A DNA stretch of 64,000 nucleotides, from assembly GCF_015295825.1 (NCBI RefSeq), contig NZ_DVEH01000047.1:56229-120228 (forward strand), given 5' to 3'. The notes below the pieces were generated by a model. The model made no database searches. It saw only the letters and a program-made list of their open reading frames with translations, and was not told the origin of the DNA. This DNA comes from Thermosynechococcus sp. M98_K2018_005. Lineage in GTDB: Bacteria > Cyanobacteriota > Cyanobacteriia > Thermosynechococcales > Thermosynechococcaceae. Numbering within the stretch: the first letter of the stretch is position 1; every line of letters begins with the position of its first letter. The position numbers and the translations under genes are program-made. This document shows, one piece after another, positions 29,211 through 39,148 of this stretch.

Positions 29211-29570
29211 ATGGGGGGTTTACTCATTACTTGGATTGTGACCAGTATTAGTTTGTTTATTGTGTCGCGCCTCCCATTTTTGGGCGTGGAAATTGATCAA
29301 TTCACAACGGCGCTGTGGTCGGCGATTGTTTTTGGTTTGCTGAATGCCACGCTAGGGGCTATCTTGAAATTCTTTGCTTTCCCCTTTATTTTTCTAACGT
29401 TTGGCTTGGCTGCCCTGATTATCAATGCCGCCATTTTTGCCCTTGCGGCAGCCCTTGTGGATGGCTTTAGACTACGCAATGGCTTTTGGAGTGCCTTTTT
29501 CGGGTCGATCGCCCTCAGTATTGTTAGCGGGGTTTGCTTTAGTTTACTGGGTCGGGCAAGCTTGCTGTAG
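29211..29570 (+). CDS. Phage-holin-family (4TM) membrane protein
   Basis: 119 aa from the ATG at 29211 with GGAG 6 nt upstream. Four hydrophobic segments (about 3-20, 32-50, 57-80, 92-113) and the motifs LLITWIVTSISLFIVSRL, GLLNATLGAILKF and FPFIFLTFGLAALIINA match the DUF/PF04020-type four-TM family often labelled phage holin. In cyanobacteria these are chromosomal, not prophage, genes; no phage genes are nearby. The 3' end overlaps the convergent cobalamin gene by 27 bp. Confidence 0.75.
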   Translation: MGGLLITWIVTSISLFIVSRLPFLGVEIDQFTTALWSAIVFGLLNATLGAILKFFAFPFIFLTFGLAALIINAAIFALAAALVDGFRLRNGFWSAFFGSIALSIVSGVCFSLLGRASLL

Positions 29571-31391
29571 GGTTGCTAAATAGCCGCGAGGGGTAATCAG
29601 CCAATCATGGAAGCGGCGGGTGCTGGCATTGCCAATCAGTACCAAGCTGAACATATCCACTGTTTCTGGTGCAAATGCCCCAAGGGTGGTGAGGGTGATG
29701 TGCTCCTCAGGGCGATAGGCGGCACGGACGATCGCTACCGGTGTTTGCGGTGAACGATATTCTAAGAAAATGGCTTTGGCGTCCACCAGTTGCTGTTGGC
29801 GATCGCGGGAACGGGGGTTATAAAGAGCAGTCACAAAATCTGCTTCTGCGGCTGCCTGTAGGCGTTTCTTAATCACTGGCCAAGGGGTCAGGCGATCGCT
29901 GAGGCTAATCGTACAAAAATCGTGCATCAGGGGCGCTCCCAAACGAGCCGCCGCAGCATTAACAGCACTTACCCCCGGCAACACCTCTACAGGTAAATCA
30001 CTGATACCCGCTTCTGCCAGTAGCTCCAGCACAAGACCCGCCATGCCATAGATGCCACAGTCGCCCGAAGAGACCACAGCGACATTGAGTCCCCACTGTG
30101 CCAGATCAATCGCCGCTTGGGCACGTTGTCGCTCTTGGGTAATCGTATACGCAGCAACCATCTGTCCCGGTCGCCGGAGGGGAGCCAGCAATTCTAGGTA
30201 AAGGGCATAGCCCACGAGAATATCGGCGGCCAAAAGGGCAGAGCGGGCTGCGACGGTGAGTTGATCCAATGCCCCCGGACCAGTACCAATGAGGTTCAAG
30301 GAACCTTGGCGAGGAATGAATTCCTGTTCAGATTGGGCAATGGCGATCGTCACCGCCCCGGGTTCACCCCCTTGACGGTAAATCTGCTTAGGAACGATTA
30401 AACGCCCCCCCTCACTGGCTAACACTGCTGCGGCTTCAGCCACACTGGGCGTTCCCATTTCTGCGGCCACAATTGCTGAGGGGGTGGGTACGGTAACAGG
30501 CGCCAATTCTTGAGCGGAAAACCAGCGGCTTGGCCAATCGTGCGCCTCAGCCACCTGACATAACCCCACTTCATCGGCTTTGCGATCAATACTGGCCAGG
30601 CCAGCGATCGCCAGCGGACTTAACCCGGCTTGGGCAAGGGTATGATCAATGGCCTGTTGGATCAGGGCTGCCGATGTTCCCCGTTCACAGCCAATGCCTA
30701 GCCACAGTACCCGTGGATGCCAAGCCACACCTGAGGTCAGAGAGGGGGGTAACGCTTTTTCGGTAATCCAAACGGCATTTTCTAGGGGTGGGGTGCTGAC
30801 AAACTCAAGGGAGTGATCGGACTTGAGAGCCGTGCGCCACAAGGAACTACCGCAGGTTTGATACACTTGCAGCGGTTTTCCTTGAGCCTGTTGACGGGCA
30901 ATCGCATTCCAGTCTCCTGCCCCCCGTTGCCACCCCAAGACTGTTCCCCACGTATCCACAGCAAAGTAGCCTTGGGCATGACTTGCCCCCGTGAGAATCG
31001 GTGTTGCACCAATGGTGGCGCTGAGGACTTGACACAGGCGATCGCCCCCAGCCCCATGACTGCCTAGCAAACTCACCATCCATTGACCATCCTCAGAAAG
31101 AACGCAGACTGCCGGATCCTGTCTTTTGTGGGTCAACAGGGGCGCGATTAACCGCACCACAGCACCGCAGGCGAGGGCAAAAATCCAAGCCGGATAGTGG
31201 CACCAGTGGTTTTCGAGATGCGCGGCAAGGGGGCGATCGTAGGTTTGTACCCTAGGGTGCGTCGATGCTAAATGGCTGGGTACCCAGATACTGAGAGGAA
31301 TCCCCGTGTCAACAAGACGTTGCAGTTGAGCTAGCCCCTGGGCAGTGGTGGCGATCGCCCCAATGGGTTGAAAATTGTCTAACCGTGGCAT
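29544..31391 (-). CDS. cobJ: Fused CbiG-CobJ: cobalt-precorrin-5A hydrolase / precorrin-3B C17-methyltransferase
   Basis: 615 aa. Residues 1-355 match CbiG (opening, middle and C-terminal blocks such as WLGIGCERGTSAALI and ASIDRKADEVGL); residues about 363-605 are CobJ/CbiH (LNLIGTGPGALDQLTVAA, VSSGDCGIYGMAG, EVLPGVSAVNAAAARLGAP, ALYNPRSRDRQQQL). CobJ contracts the corrin ring; CbiG opens the lactone in the next steps, so the fusion links consecutive reactions of the anaerobic pathway. Such fusions are common in cyanobacteria. The TM2 gene ends 3 bp upstream of its start. No cobalamin riboswitch is evident. Confidence 0.92.
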   Translation of the reverse strand: MPRLDNFQPIGAIATTAQGLAQLQRLVDTGIPLSIWVPSHLASTHPRVQTYDRPLAAHLENHWCHYPAWIFALACGAVVRLIAPLLTHKRQDPAVCVLSEDGQWMVSLLGSHGAGGDRLCQVLSATIGATPILTGASHAQGYFAVDTWGTVLGWQRGAGDWNAIARQQAQGKPLQVYQTCGSSLWRTALKSDHSLEFVSTPPLENAVWITEKALPPSLTSGVAWHPRVLWLGIGCERGTSAALIQQAIDHTLAQAGLSPLAIAGLASIDRKADEVGLCQVAEAHDWPSRWFSAQELAPVTVPTPSAIVAAEMGTPSVAEAAAVLASEGGRLIVPKQIYRQGGEPGAVTIAIAQSEQEFIPRQGSLNLIGTGPGALDQLTVAARSALLAADILVGYALYLELLAPLRRPGQMVAAYTITQERQRAQAAIDLAQWGLNVAVVSSGDCGIYGMAGLVLELLAEAGISDLPVEVLPGVSAVNAAAARLGAPLMHDFCTISLSDRLTPWPVIKKRLQAAAEADFVTALYNPRSRDRQQQLVDAKAIFLEYRSPQTPVAIVRAAYRPEEHITLTTLGAFAPETVDMFSLVLIGNASTRRFHDWLITPRGYLATLQQACPTQ

Positions 31392-31394
31392 GAA

Positions 31395-31883
31395 CTAGAC
31401 ATCAAAGCGATAGCGCACTGCGCCCGTTTCTGGATCATTAAATACTGTGGCGTAGCCGAGGCGTTGGGCTTCAAAGAGCAGTTCCTCAACGGTTTGGGCA
31501 TTAAAATGGGTGTAAAGTGCGGCTTGGGCAGCAGAAAGGACGCCGCCGTGTTCCTTAGCCACTTGCAGTAAGCGGTGCATCGGTGTCGCGGGGTTGAGGT
31601 CGGCTTGGTCCCATGCGGTCAGATAACGCCCCCGCAGGTAGGTATTGCGGTGATCCACCATCCCCGGAATCAAAAAGAGATCAATGAATTGACCGATGCC
31701 ACAAAAGCCAAAGGTGATCAGGTACAAAAAGCCAATAATCGGCTGGCCGACATAGAAGCGTTGCAGGCCACAGAAACCCCCAAAGCTCAAGCACCACAGC
31801 AGATAGGCAACCCCCACCTTGAGGAATTTTGGCTGGGTTTGCAAGCGTTGGCGATGACGGGAAAAATGGAGTGTTTGCACCAT
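31395..31883 (-). CDS. TM2-domain protein
   Basis: 162 aa. A basic N-terminal stretch is followed by two transmembrane helices (about 22-40 and 46-70) with the TM2 pattern GGFCGLQRFYVGQPIIGFLY and FCGIGQFIDLFLIP. The C-terminal 75 residues (MHRLLQVAKEHGGVLSAAQ to the end) look like a small soluble helical domain. Function unknown. It is 3 bp upstream of the CbiG-CobJ gene and probably shares its transcript. Confidence 0.8.
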   Translation of the reverse strand: MVQTLHFSRHRQRLQTQPKFLKVGVAYLLWCLSFGGFCGLQRFYVGQPIIGFLYLITFGFCGIGQFIDLFLIPGMVDHRNTYLRGRYLTAWDQADLNPATPMHRLLQVAKEHGGVLSAAQAALYTHFNAQTVEELLFEAQRLGYATVFNDPETGAVRYRFDV

Positions 31884-31972
31884 GATCTCAGAAAGATTCC
31901 GCTACTTCTCATCCTAACCTAAGTTTCTGAGAACCACTGCGGGGGCTAGCGATCGCCCCCCAAGGATACGTC

Positions 31973-32662
31973 CTAGAAATTCGGCTGATGACGAATCAGA
32001 TTCAGAAACTCCTCACGAGTCTTTTGATCTTCACGAAAAACCCCCAGCATCGAACTGGTCACTGTCCAAGAGCCGGGTTTTTGGACACCGCGCATCACCA
32101 TGCACATATGACTTGCTTCCATGACCACAGCCACTCCCTTGGGCTCGAGAACTGTTTCAATGGCTTCGGCCACTTGACGGGTCAGGCGTTCCTGCACTTG
32201 TAGCCGCCGCGCATACATTTCGACAACCCGTGCCAATTTACTGAGGCCGATCACCCGCTGATTGGGGATATAGGCCACGTGGGCTTTGCCAATGAAAGGC
32301 AACATGTGATGCTCACAGAGGCTAAAGAAGTTAATGTCGCGCACTAAAACCATTTCATCGTGGCCTTCATCGAAAATCGCGCCGTTGACAAGGGTTTCAA
32401 GGGATTGACTGTAGCCACTGGTGAGAAATTGCATCGCTTCAGCAACCCGCTTGGGGGTTTTCAGTAACCCCTCGCGATCGGGATCTTCACCCACATTCAG
32501 CAGAATTGTGCGCACTGCGGCCATCATTTCTTCTTTGGCAAGATCTGGGGGGGGTGGGTGGGGAATCGCTTCTTTGCCTTGGTGCGTGTTGCGATCGGGC
32601 AGAATTGCCGGAGTGGTGGCTTTACCGTTAATGATCGAATCGGGCATATTGAACGTTGTCAT
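31973..32662 (-). CDS. folE: GTP cyclohydrolase I
   Basis: 229 aa. It makes 7,8-dihydroneopterin triphosphate from GTP, the first step of folate (and pterin) synthesis. Zinc-site and active-site blocks [18 protein letters not shown] and the later [16 protein letters not shown] are intact, as is the [13 protein letters not shown] block. The first 40 residues are variable. A GC-rich inverted repeat (GGGGGCTAGCGATCGCCCCC, about 31942-31961) lies beyond its stop but lacks a T-run. Confidence 0.96.
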   Translation of the reverse strand: MTTFNMPDSIINGKATTPAILPDRNTHQGKEAIPHPPPPDLAKEEMMAAVRTILLNVGEDPDREGLLKTPKRVAEAMQFLTSGYSQSLETLVNGAIFDEGHDEMVLVRDINFFSLCEHHMLPFIGKAHVAYIPNQRVIGLSKLARVVEMYARRLQVQERLTRQVAEAIETVLEPKGVAVVMEASHMCMVMRGVQKPGSWTVTSSMLGVFREDQKTREEFLNLIRHQPNF

Positions 32663-32694
32663 AGAAAGAGTGACAAGTGAAGGACAAAGGGAGC

Positions 32695-33402
32695 CTAGAG
32701 GGTTCCGCCGAGGGGCATGACCACTAGCTCTTCCACAAAAACCGTTTGCGGCAATTGAGTCGTGTACAAAATCGTGTTAGCAACGTGTTCGGGGGTTAAC
32801 ATCCCCGTGCGGTCAAAGTCTCCTGCTACGTCTTCCCAAATGGGGGTATCAACGGCGCCGGGACAGATGGCAATCACACGGATACCGTGGGCGCGTTCTT
32901 CAGCCGCCATCGTTTTGGTCAAGGCCATGAGGGCAAACTTCGAGACACAGTAGGCGCCCCAGTCGGGAAAAACTTGGCGTCCAGCAATTGAAACAACATT
33001 TACTATCGTACCGCACTGGCGAGATCGCAGTTGCGGCAGTACCGCTTGAGAGCAGATGAGGGCACTGGTGAGGTTGACGTTAAGAATCTGCTGCCAGTCC
33101 GCCAAGGGTTGATCAATCAAGGGCACAGTTCTGGCCATACCGGCGTTATTCACCAGTACATGGACATCGCCAACCCTAGCGAGAATCTCATCAAGGCGCG
33201 ATCGCAGGGGTTCAGGATCGCTAAAGTCCACGCTAAATGTATGGGCTTCAACCCCACAGGCCACTACTTGGGCATGAACGGCAGCAAGTTTGGCGGGCGA
33301 TCGCCCCAACAGCACCACATTAAACCCCGCTTGGGCAAAGGCAATGGCCGTGGCGGCTCCAATGCCACTACTGGCTCCCGTGATTAAGACTTGTTGGGTC
33401 AT
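32695..33402 (-). CDS. Short-chain dehydrogenase/reductase
   Basis: 235 aa. NAD(P)-binding motif [14 protein letters not shown] at the N-terminus, the NNAG motif, and the catalytic YCVSK with a preceding serine ([10 protein letters not shown]) are all present; an Asp is absent but Arg/Ser near LLGRSPAK suggests NADP(H). The family is too broad to infer the substrate; it resembles YdfG/serine-dehydrogenase-like SDRs. It overlaps accA's stop by 4 bp (ATG/TGA) and is probably cotranscribed. Confidence 0.85.
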   Translation of the reverse strand: MTQQVLITGASSGIGAATAIAFAQAGFNVVLLGRSPAKLAAVHAQVVACGVEAHTFSVDFSDPEPLRSRLDEILARVGDVHVLVNNAGMARTVPLIDQPLADWQQILNVNLTSALICSQAVLPQLRSRQCGTIVNVVSIAGRQVFPDWGAYCVSKFALMALTKTMAAEERAHGIRVIAICPGAVDTPIWEDVAGDFDRTGMLTPEHVANTILYTTQLPQTVFVEELVVMPLGGTL

Positions 33403-34373
33403 ACCACTTCACTGAAGACGCCCATGCGCCGAAACTTCTGATAGCGCAACTCCCGCCGTTCACTGCTGCTGAGGGCTTGCACTTCCGCCAAATTTCGTAG
33501 GAGAGCGGCCTTGAGGTTTTCCGCCGCTTCTACGGGGTTGCTATGGGCAGCGCCGACGGGTTCAGGCACAATTTCATCAATAATCCCCAGCTTCAGTAGG
33601 TCGCGAGCCGTAATTTTCAGCGCTTCCGCCGCTTGGGGCGCCTTTTGGGCATCGCGCCAGAGAATCGCGGCACAGGCTTCCGGGGGCGCCACACTATAGA
33701 CGGCGTGCTCAAACATCAGCAGGCGATCGCCAACCCCAATAGCCAACGCTCCCCCTGACCCACCTTCACCAATCACAGTACAAATAATGGGCACCTCAAA
33801 GCGAAACATCTCCCGCAGATTGTAGGCAATGGCTTCCCCTTGACCAAACTTTTCCGCATCCACCCCTGCCCAAGCCGCTGGCGTGTCAATAAAGGTAAGG
33901 ATGGGCATTTGAAAGCGATTGGCGTGCTCCATCAGACGCAGGGCTTTGCGATAGCCCCCCGGTGACGCCATGCCAAAATTACGCGCCACATTGTCCTTGG
34001 TGTCCCGCCCCTTTTGCTGACCTAACATTACGACCGGTTGACCATTAAGGCGACCAATCCCGCCGACAATGGCCGGATCATCGCTGCCTCGGCGATCGCC
34101 ATGGAGTTCAATCCACTCTTCGCTAATGGCTTGAATGTAATCCAACGTGCTGGGACGGCGCGGATGGCGAGCCACCTGAAGGGTTTGCCCCGGCGTCAGC
34201 TTACTGAAAATTTCATAGCGCAGTTGTTTGGCACGCTCTTCCAATTCACGGATTTGCTCCGAGACATCAACGCCAAACTCCGAGGACTTATCCCGCACCT
34301 GCTGAATTTGAGCCTCTAGCTCCACGAGGGGCTTTTCAAACTCCAACAGAAGCGTGCGACGTTCGTTTGCCAT
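33399..34373 (-). CDS. accA: Acetyl-CoA carboxylase carboxyltransferase subunit alpha
   Basis: 324 aa from the ATG at 34371-34373, where the product begins [20 protein letters not shown] as in other AccA; the frame remains open 40 codons further upstream without conserved sequence. The carboxyltransferase blocks [33 protein letters not shown] and [15 protein letters not shown] are present. With AccD it transfers the carboxyl from biotin to acetyl-CoA to make malonyl-CoA for fatty acids. It follows the acyl-ACP reductase by 23 bp, in a conserved cyanobacterial cluster. Confidence 0.95.
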   Translation of the reverse strand: MANERRTLLLEFEKPLVELEAQIQQVRDKSSEFGVDVSEQIRELEERAKQLRYEIFSKLTPGQTLQVARHPRRPSTLDYIQAISEEWIELHGDRRGSDDPAIVGGIGRLNGQPVVMLGQQKGRDTKDNVARNFGMASPGGYRKALRLMEHANRFQMPILTFIDTPAAWAGVDAEKFGQGEAIAYNLREMFRFEVPIICTVIGEGGSGGALAIGVGDRLLMFEHAVYSVAPPEACAAILWRDAQKAPQAAEALKITARDLLKLGIIDEIVPEPVGAAHSNPVEAAENLKAALLRNLAEVQALSSSERRELRYQKFRRMGVFSEVV

Positions 34374-34396
34374 AGGCGATTGGGTTCCTTTTGGTT

Positions 34397-35425
34397 TTAC
34401 TGAGGGTTCAACAGTAGTGGCTGAAATCCGTGTTTGCGGGAGACCTCGCCAATTTGCTGCATCTTTTCCACAGTGATTTGATTGCGGCCCCAAGAGAAAT
34501 TGGTATGCCAGCCCTCAAACTCTAAAAGCATGGCTTCCGCAAAACAGGCAAACATCTGCCGCGAGGGGACATCCATATTCACAATTTCCATAATTTTCCA
34601 GTCAATATCGAGGGCGTGCTCGACAATGCCACCATTGAGAACATGGATCTGCGGATGCTGAATTTTAGTGCCCATATTTTTGGGGTAACCGCCATCAATC
34701 ATCAGTGAGGGGCGTTTTAACTGCTCAACACTCAGCTCGACTCCCTTGGGCATACTGGCCACCCAAACCACAATATCCGCCAGGGGTAGGGCATCCATGA
34801 GGTCGAGAATTTTCCCCCGTCCCAATTCCGCCTGTAGCTCCAGCAGGCGATCGCGATTCCGTGCCACCAGTAAGAGATCCTGCACGTCCAAACAAGTATT
34901 CAACCAACGGCAGACGGCACTGCCAATATCCCCCGTAGCCCCACAGACAGCCACAGTTGCCTGACGCAAATCAATCCCCACTTGAGGCGCCGCCTGCTCA
35001 ATTTGTTGGCAGATGATATAGGCGGTGTGGGTATTCCCCGTGGTAAAGCGGCGAAAGTCTAGCTCAATATTGCGCACGTGGGACATTTTCTCCAGATCAA
35101 AGTTCTCAAAGATAATTGAGGAGAAGCCGCCCAGCGCCGTAATATCAATATCATGCTTTTGGGCATGAGCCATGGCGTTAATGATTTTGCGAGTCGCCGC
35201 CTTCACCCGCTGGTTGGTCAGCATTTCCGGCAAGAAGCAGGACTCGACGTATTTGCCATAGATAGTTTTGCCCGTGAGGCTCGTCACCGTAATTTCATCG
35301 ACGATCTGTGGCGGTGCCATACACCAAAATTCCAAGCCTTGATCGGCGTATTCGGGATACCCTAACTGGTGGGCAACGGCTTGGGCGTGCTCCAGATTCG
35401 TCAGATGACCAATTAATCCAAACAT
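34397..35425 (-). CDS. aar: Long-chain acyl-[acyl-carrier-protein] reductase
   Basis: 342 aa. It begins [20 protein letters not shown] as cyanobacterial AAR does. It reduces acyl-ACP to fatty aldehyde with NADPH; the Rossmann loop is [18 protein letters not shown] (about residues 158-175) and the Cys of [11 protein letters not shown] near residue 295 is the likely acyl-thioester site. The following gene-pair partner, the deformylating oxygenase, lies 44 bp upstream on the same strand, together forming the alkane pathway. Confidence 0.95.
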   Translation of the reverse strand: MFGLIGHLTNLEHAQAVAHQLGYPEYADQGLEFWCMAPPQIVDEITVTSLTGKTIYGKYVESCFLPEMLTNQRVKAATRKIINAMAHAQKHDIDITALGGFSSIIFENFDLEKMSHVRNIELDFRRFTTGNTHTAYIICQQIEQAAPQVGIDLRQATVAVCGATGDIGSAVCRWLNTCLDVQDLLLVARNRDRLLELQAELGRGKILDLMDALPLADIVVWVASMPKGVELSVEQLKRPSLMIDGGYPKNMGTKIQHPQIHVLNGGIVEHALDIDWKIMEIVNMDVPSRQMFACFAEAMLLEFEGWHTNFSWGRNQITVEKMQQIGEVSRKHGFQPLLLNPQ

Positions 35426-35469
35426 ACAAGCGTGCGGTGACTAAAATGTAACGATATATTGAGCCACCA

Positions 35470-36165
35470 TTATGCCGCAGTTAGGCCATAAACCGACATC
35501 TTCATAATTTCGCGGGTGGTAAAGCCAATATTTTCTAGGGCACCGCTGTACTGAATCATGAAGTCTTCCACAAGGGCATCCTTTTCCATGCCGAGCACTT
35601 TGGCGTCCGCTTCCACTTGGTTGAGCATTCTCCAGACCAAGGGCAGGTTGGCGCGATTGGCTTCTTCAACTTCCGCTTTGACACTCTCAAAGTTTTCCTT
35701 TAACCAGATTTCGCCAAAGTTGAGGTGACTGTACTCATCCTTGACCACGCCCTCAGTAATTTTGCGGGCAAAGGGATCCGCCATTGGGATGTAGATGTTG
35801 TAGGCGGCGATCGCGAAGCACTCGATGATCAAAGCCTGAATCAGCAGACAAGTCGCAATTTTCCCCTCCACCAGCGCCGCTTGAAAGTTACCGTGCAGCT
35901 TTTCAAAGAACGCTTTGGCAAATTCCATATCTGGGGTCACGCTCAGATTGCGACCACAGGCCTCAAACCCCTTTCTGTGGCGGGCTTCCATCTTGGCAAG
36001 GCGGGTGAGTTCTTCTTGGTGCTCAGGCAGCAGCTTGGCTAAGCCAATGTAATTGTCGTGAGCTTCCTGTTCACCTTCAATGACAATGGCGTTGATGCGG
36101 CTGTAGGCATCCTTGTAGCGATCGCTATGGTAGTCCAACTCAGGGGTAGCGGTAGCCGTTGTCAT
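35470..36165 (-). CDS. ado: Aldehyde deformylating oxygenase
   Basis: 231 aa from the ATG at 36163-36165, which gives the usual start [20 protein letters not shown]. It turns fatty aldehydes into alkanes and formate. The ferritin-like di-iron ligands are visible: Glu in [14 protein letters not shown], Glu in [11 protein letters not shown] and the EYSH pair. Heptadecane and pentadecane are the usual cyanobacterial products. It is the first of the ado-aar-accA genes on this strand; an AGGAGA precedes the start by 7 nt. Confidence 0.95.
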   Translation of the reverse strand: MTTATATPELDYHSDRYKDAYSRINAIVIEGEQEAHDNYIGLAKLLPEHQEELTRLAKMEARHRKGFEACGRNLSVTPDMEFAKAFFEKLHGNFQAALVEGKIATCLLIQALIIECFAIAAYNIYIPMADPFARKITEGVVKDEYSHLNFGEIWLKENFESVKAEVEEANRANLPLVWRMLNQVEADAKVLGMEKDALVEDFMIQYSGALENIGFTTREIMKMSVYGLTAA

Positions 36166-36312
36166 TGCGAACTCTCCTAAACACAAATTTATTAGAGGTT
36201 ATGAGGTAGCAGGGCTTCCGTTATCATACCGCAACAGCGATCCCCTGACGAGGGGCAGCGTGCCAGAGATTTTCGAGTTCTTGAATAGGCGAATCTCTAT
36301 GCACCGATAGCG

Positions 36313-36759
36313 CTAAAAGCGGCCCATATTACTTGGGGGTGGCACTTCTGGGAACGGTTGAGGAGGAGGAGCTGCCGACTGAATAGGGCCATTGTAGTCA
36401 ATGCGGATCATCGGATTGCTTGGGTCGGGGTTGACCGTGATGATACTTTCAATCATTGGCGGTTCTGCAGGTGGCCCCCCTAGAAAGCGAAAGGTAAACG
36501 TACCATCACCATTGTCTCTGTAGGGGGATTGACTCGCAGGCCCAAACATGGACGCTTCAGCGCGGTAGCGACTCAACCCGCCATTGGCTCGCTCTGCCGC
36601 CTGTCGTGCCCAATTCCGTGCCCGCTGTAGGACTGGATTATCTACTCCAAAGGGATTAAAGTTTTCCCGTGGTGGTGGCTCTGTCTGTGCCAGCACTGGA
36701 CTGACACCTGTCAACGCGCCGGTTAGAATCAGACTGAATGTCATAGGGCGAAAGGACAT
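36313..36759 (-). CDS. Hypothetical exported protein
   Basis: 148 aa from the ATG at 36757-36759, which has GGGAG 8 nt upstream; a GTG five codons earlier is also in frame. A signal peptide is clear (MSFRPMTFSLILTGALTGVS, cleavage probably after VLAQ). The mature part is rich in Pro, Asn and Arg, with a GDGTFTFRFLGGPP block and a Pro-rich C-terminus. No family recognised. It stands alone between ado and the grpE upstream region. Confidence 0.65.
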   Translation of the reverse strand: MSFRPMTFSLILTGALTGVSPVLAQTEPPPRENFNPFGVDNPVLQRARNWARQAAERANGGLSRYRAEASMFGPASQSPYRDNGDGTFTFRFLGGPPAEPPMIESIITVNPDPSNPMIRIDYNGPIQSAAPPPQPFPEVPPPSNMGRF

Positions 36760-37094
36760 CACGCAAACTCCCACTCCTAAACTTTGCTTTGGCAGTTATG
36801 TACCCCTTAAGGGACGAGTAACTAAATCTTCCAGTTCCAAGACCGGTACAGACCTTGCCCTAAAAGTATGTGATAAAGTATGTGATCCATAAAGGGGATG
36901 CAATCCTCAGTGCCCCTCAGGTTTTTGGCTGCGTGCCAGCCTTGGGACAACAGCCGTAGTAGAGAAGTCCGTAATAGACGGATGCCTCGCCCCTATTGAT
37001 ACAATGGGTAAAGTGATAGGCTAAAACGATTGGATGAGTTAAACGCACTGCGGTGCGCAATCCACAGTCTAGAGGGCATAACCTGAGTCAACCT
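36760..37094. other. Intergenic region upstream of grpE
   Basis: About 335 bp without a convincing gene. It contains the 12-bp tandem repeat at 36863-36886 and must carry the divergent promoters of the exported protein and grpE. I find no CIRCE inverted repeat (TTAGCACTC-N9-GAGTGCTAA), so HrcA control of grpE is not indicated here. A frame open from a GTG at 37053 leads into grpE but its first 14 codons look non-coding. Confidence 0.55.
36863..36886. repeat. Perfect 12-bp tandem duplication (AAAGTATGTGAT)2
   Basis: AAAGTATGTGAT at 36863-36874 is exactly repeated at 36875-36886 in the grpE upstream region. It could be a slippage duplication or a direct-repeat operator. Confidence 0.9.
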
Positions 37095-37769
37095 ATGAGT
37101 GATGAAACCGTAACCAACCCCGCTGCTGAAACCCAAGAAGGCGAAATTAGCGTTGAGGTCGTTGAGAATCATGCAGAGGCCACCACAACCGAAGAGACTC
37201 AAGCATCTGAGTCGACCTCTGCGGATGCAACAGACTTGCTAGAGAAAATTGCTGCCCTTGAAGCTGCCAAGGCTAGTCTTTCGCAGGTGGTGGAGGAGCG
37301 CAATAGCCAATATATGCGCCTTGCCGCTGACTTTGAAAACTTCCGCAAACGCACCCAGCGGGAAAAAGAGGAACTAGAGCTACAGATCAAGTGCAGTGTC
37401 ATTGCTGATTTACTGCCGGTGGTGGATAGCTTTGAGCTAGCCCGCACCCACATTCAAACGGAAACAGAGGCGGAAGAAAAAATTCACCGCAGCTATCAGG
37501 GGGTTTACAAGCAACTGGTGGAGTGCCTCAAGCGCATTGGCGTTTCGGCAATGCAGGCCAAAGGCAAGCCCTTTGATCCCAATCTCCACGAGGCGGTGCT
37601 GCGGGAAGCAACGAATGAACATCCTGAAGGCACGGTGATTGAAGAACTGAAGCGGGGGTATATGCTAGGCGATCGCGTGTTGCGCCATGCCATGGTCAAA
37701 GTGGCCGCTCCCCCTGAAGAGGGTAGTGCCAGTGATATGAACCCCACCAATGATGTGACGGATGTATAG
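37095..37769 (+). CDS. grpE: Nucleotide exchange factor GrpE
   Basis: 224 aa from the ATG at 37095 (MSDETVTNPAAET...). GrpE releases ADP from DnaK. Residues 1-60 are an acidic, disordered-looking extension; a long coiled coil follows (about 48-115, EKIAALEAAKASLSQVVEERN), then the conserved RLAADFENFRKRT and the C-terminal beta-domain with FDPNLHEAV and GYMLGDRVLRHAMVKV. dnaK/dnaJ are not adjacent. The start choice is moderately sure because the Shine-Dalgarno is poor. Confidence 0.92.
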   Translation: MSDETVTNPAAETQEGEISVEVVENHAEATTTEETQASESTSADATDLLEKIAALEAAKASLSQVVEERNSQYMRLAADFENFRKRTQREKEELELQIKCSVIADLLPVVDSFELARTHIQTETEAEEKIHRSYQGVYKQLVECLKRIGVSAMQAKGKPFDPNLHEAVLREATNEHPEGTVIEELKRGYMLGDRVLRHAMVKVAAPPEEGSASDMNPTNDVTDV

Positions 37770-37784
37770 GGGCACTTCAAAGGA

Positions 37785-39137
37785 ATGCCACGTCGCTACT
37801 ACATCACCACCTTTGGCTGCCAAATGAACAAAGCCGACTCCGAGCGCATGGCCGGGGTCTTAGAAGCGATGGGTTTAGAACCGGTCGCCGAGCCAGATGA
37901 GGCCGATGTCTTGCTCTACAACACCTGCACGATTCGCGACAATGCGGAGCAAAAGCTCTATTCTTACCTAGGGCGGCAGGCCAAGCGTAAGCATCAAGAC
38001 CCCAACCTAACGCTGATTGTGGCCGGTTGTGTGGCTCAACAGGAGGGGGAACAATTGCTGCGGCGAGTTCCTGAGGTGGATTTGGTAATGGGACCACAGT
38101 ATGCCAATCGCCTTGGCGAGCTGCTGGAGCAGGTGTGGAATGGCAGCCAAGTGGTGGCAACGGAGCCACTGCACATTGTTGAGGACATTACCAAACCCCG
38201 TCGCGATAGTAGGGTCACTGCTTGGGTCAATGTGATTTATGGCTGTAATGAGCGTTGTACCTACTGTGTGGTGCCGGGGGTAAGGGGGCAAGAGCAATCC
38301 CGCCGACCCGAGGCAATCCGCGCTGAAATTGAGGAACTGGCGGCTCAAGGCTACAAGGAAGTGACACTCCTCGGGCAAAACATTGATGCCTACGGTCGTG
38401 ATTTGCCGGGAATTACCCCAGAGGGGCGGCGACAGCACACGTTTACCGATTTGCTTTATTACATCCATGATGTTGCTGGGATTGAGCGGATTCGCTTTGC
38501 CACCAGCCATCCCCGTTATTTTACGGAGCGCTTGATTCGAGCCTGTGCCGAACTTCCCAAGGTGTGTAAGCATTTCCACATTCCCTTTCAGTCGGGGGAT
38601 AATGAGATTCTCAAGGCAATGGCACGGGGCTATACTCGCGAGCGTTACCTACAAATCATTGAAACGATTCGCCGCTATATGCCGGATGCTGCCATTAGTG
38701 CGGATGCCATTGTTGGTTTTCCCGGCGAAACGGAAGCACAATTCCAGCGCACACTGGATCTGGTGGCGGAGGTGGGATTTGACCAACTAAATACGGCGGC
38801 CTATTCTCCGCGCCCGAATACGCTAGCGGCCAAGTGGGAGAATCAAGTACCGGAAGAGATTAAAGAAGATCGCCTCCAACGGCTGAATCATTTAGTGGCC
38901 ACGATCGCTGGCGATCGCTCCCAACGCTATCTTGGACGGGAAGAGGTGGTGCTGGTGGAGGGGGTGAATCCCAAGGATTCCCAACAAGTCTATGGCCGCA
39001 CGGATGGCAACCGCCTCACGTACCTGCCCGGCGATATTGAGACCCTACGGGGACAACTGGTGCGTGTCCGCATTACCGAGGCACGAGCCTTTAGCCTCAG
39101 TGGCGTGCCCCTTGCGGAGCATTCCTTGGTTGGCTAA
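37785..39137 (+). CDS. miaB: tRNA-2-methylthio-N6-dimethylallyladenosine synthase
   Basis: 450 aa radical-SAM methylthiotransferase acting on i6A37 of tRNAs. The N-terminal domain has the three cluster cysteines (TFGCQMN, YNTCTIR, AGCVAQ), the radical-SAM domain has [12 protein letters not shown] (CxxxCxxC), and a C-terminal TRAM domain (about 375-440) ends the protein. It begins 15 bp after grpE and is probably cotranscribed. It converges on pfkA with an 11-bp gap. With tgt and rluD the window has three RNA-modifying enzymes. Confidence 0.95.
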   Translation: MPRRYYITTFGCQMNKADSERMAGVLEAMGLEPVAEPDEADVLLYNTCTIRDNAEQKLYSYLGRQAKRKHQDPNLTLIVAGCVAQQEGEQLLRRVPEVDLVMGPQYANRLGELLEQVWNGSQVVATEPLHIVEDITKPRRDSRVTAWVNVIYGCNERCTYCVVPGVRGQEQSRRPEAIRAEIEELAAQGYKEVTLLGQNIDAYGRDLPGITPEGRRQHTFTDLLYYIHDVAGIERIRFATSHPRYFTERLIRACAELPKVCKHFHIPFQSGDNEILKAMARGYTRERYLQIIETIRRYMPDAAISADAIVGFPGETEAQFQRTLDLVAEVGFDQLNTAAYSPRPNTLAAKWENQVPEEIKEDRLQRLNHLVATIAGDRSQRYLGREEVVLVEGVNPKDSQQVYGRTDGNRLTYLPGDIETLRGQLVRVRITEARAFSLSGVPLAEHSLVG

Positions 39138-39148
39138 CTCAGTGGGGT

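Noticed and set aside
29211..29570. Holin-like protein as a sign of prophage
   Set aside because: The four-TM family is common as a chromosomal gene in cyanobacteria; no capsid, integrase, endolysin or att sites are near.
29400..31500. Cobalamin riboswitch for the CbiG-CobJ gene
   Set aside because: No B12-box-like sequence or conserved helical core upstream of 31391 or 31883; the gene is preceded directly by a TM2 gene.
31942..31961. Inverted repeat GGGGGCTAGCGATCGCCCCC as terminator of folE
   Set aside because: No T-run on either strand and it contains the HIP1 core, so it is more likely a HIP1-derived palindrome.
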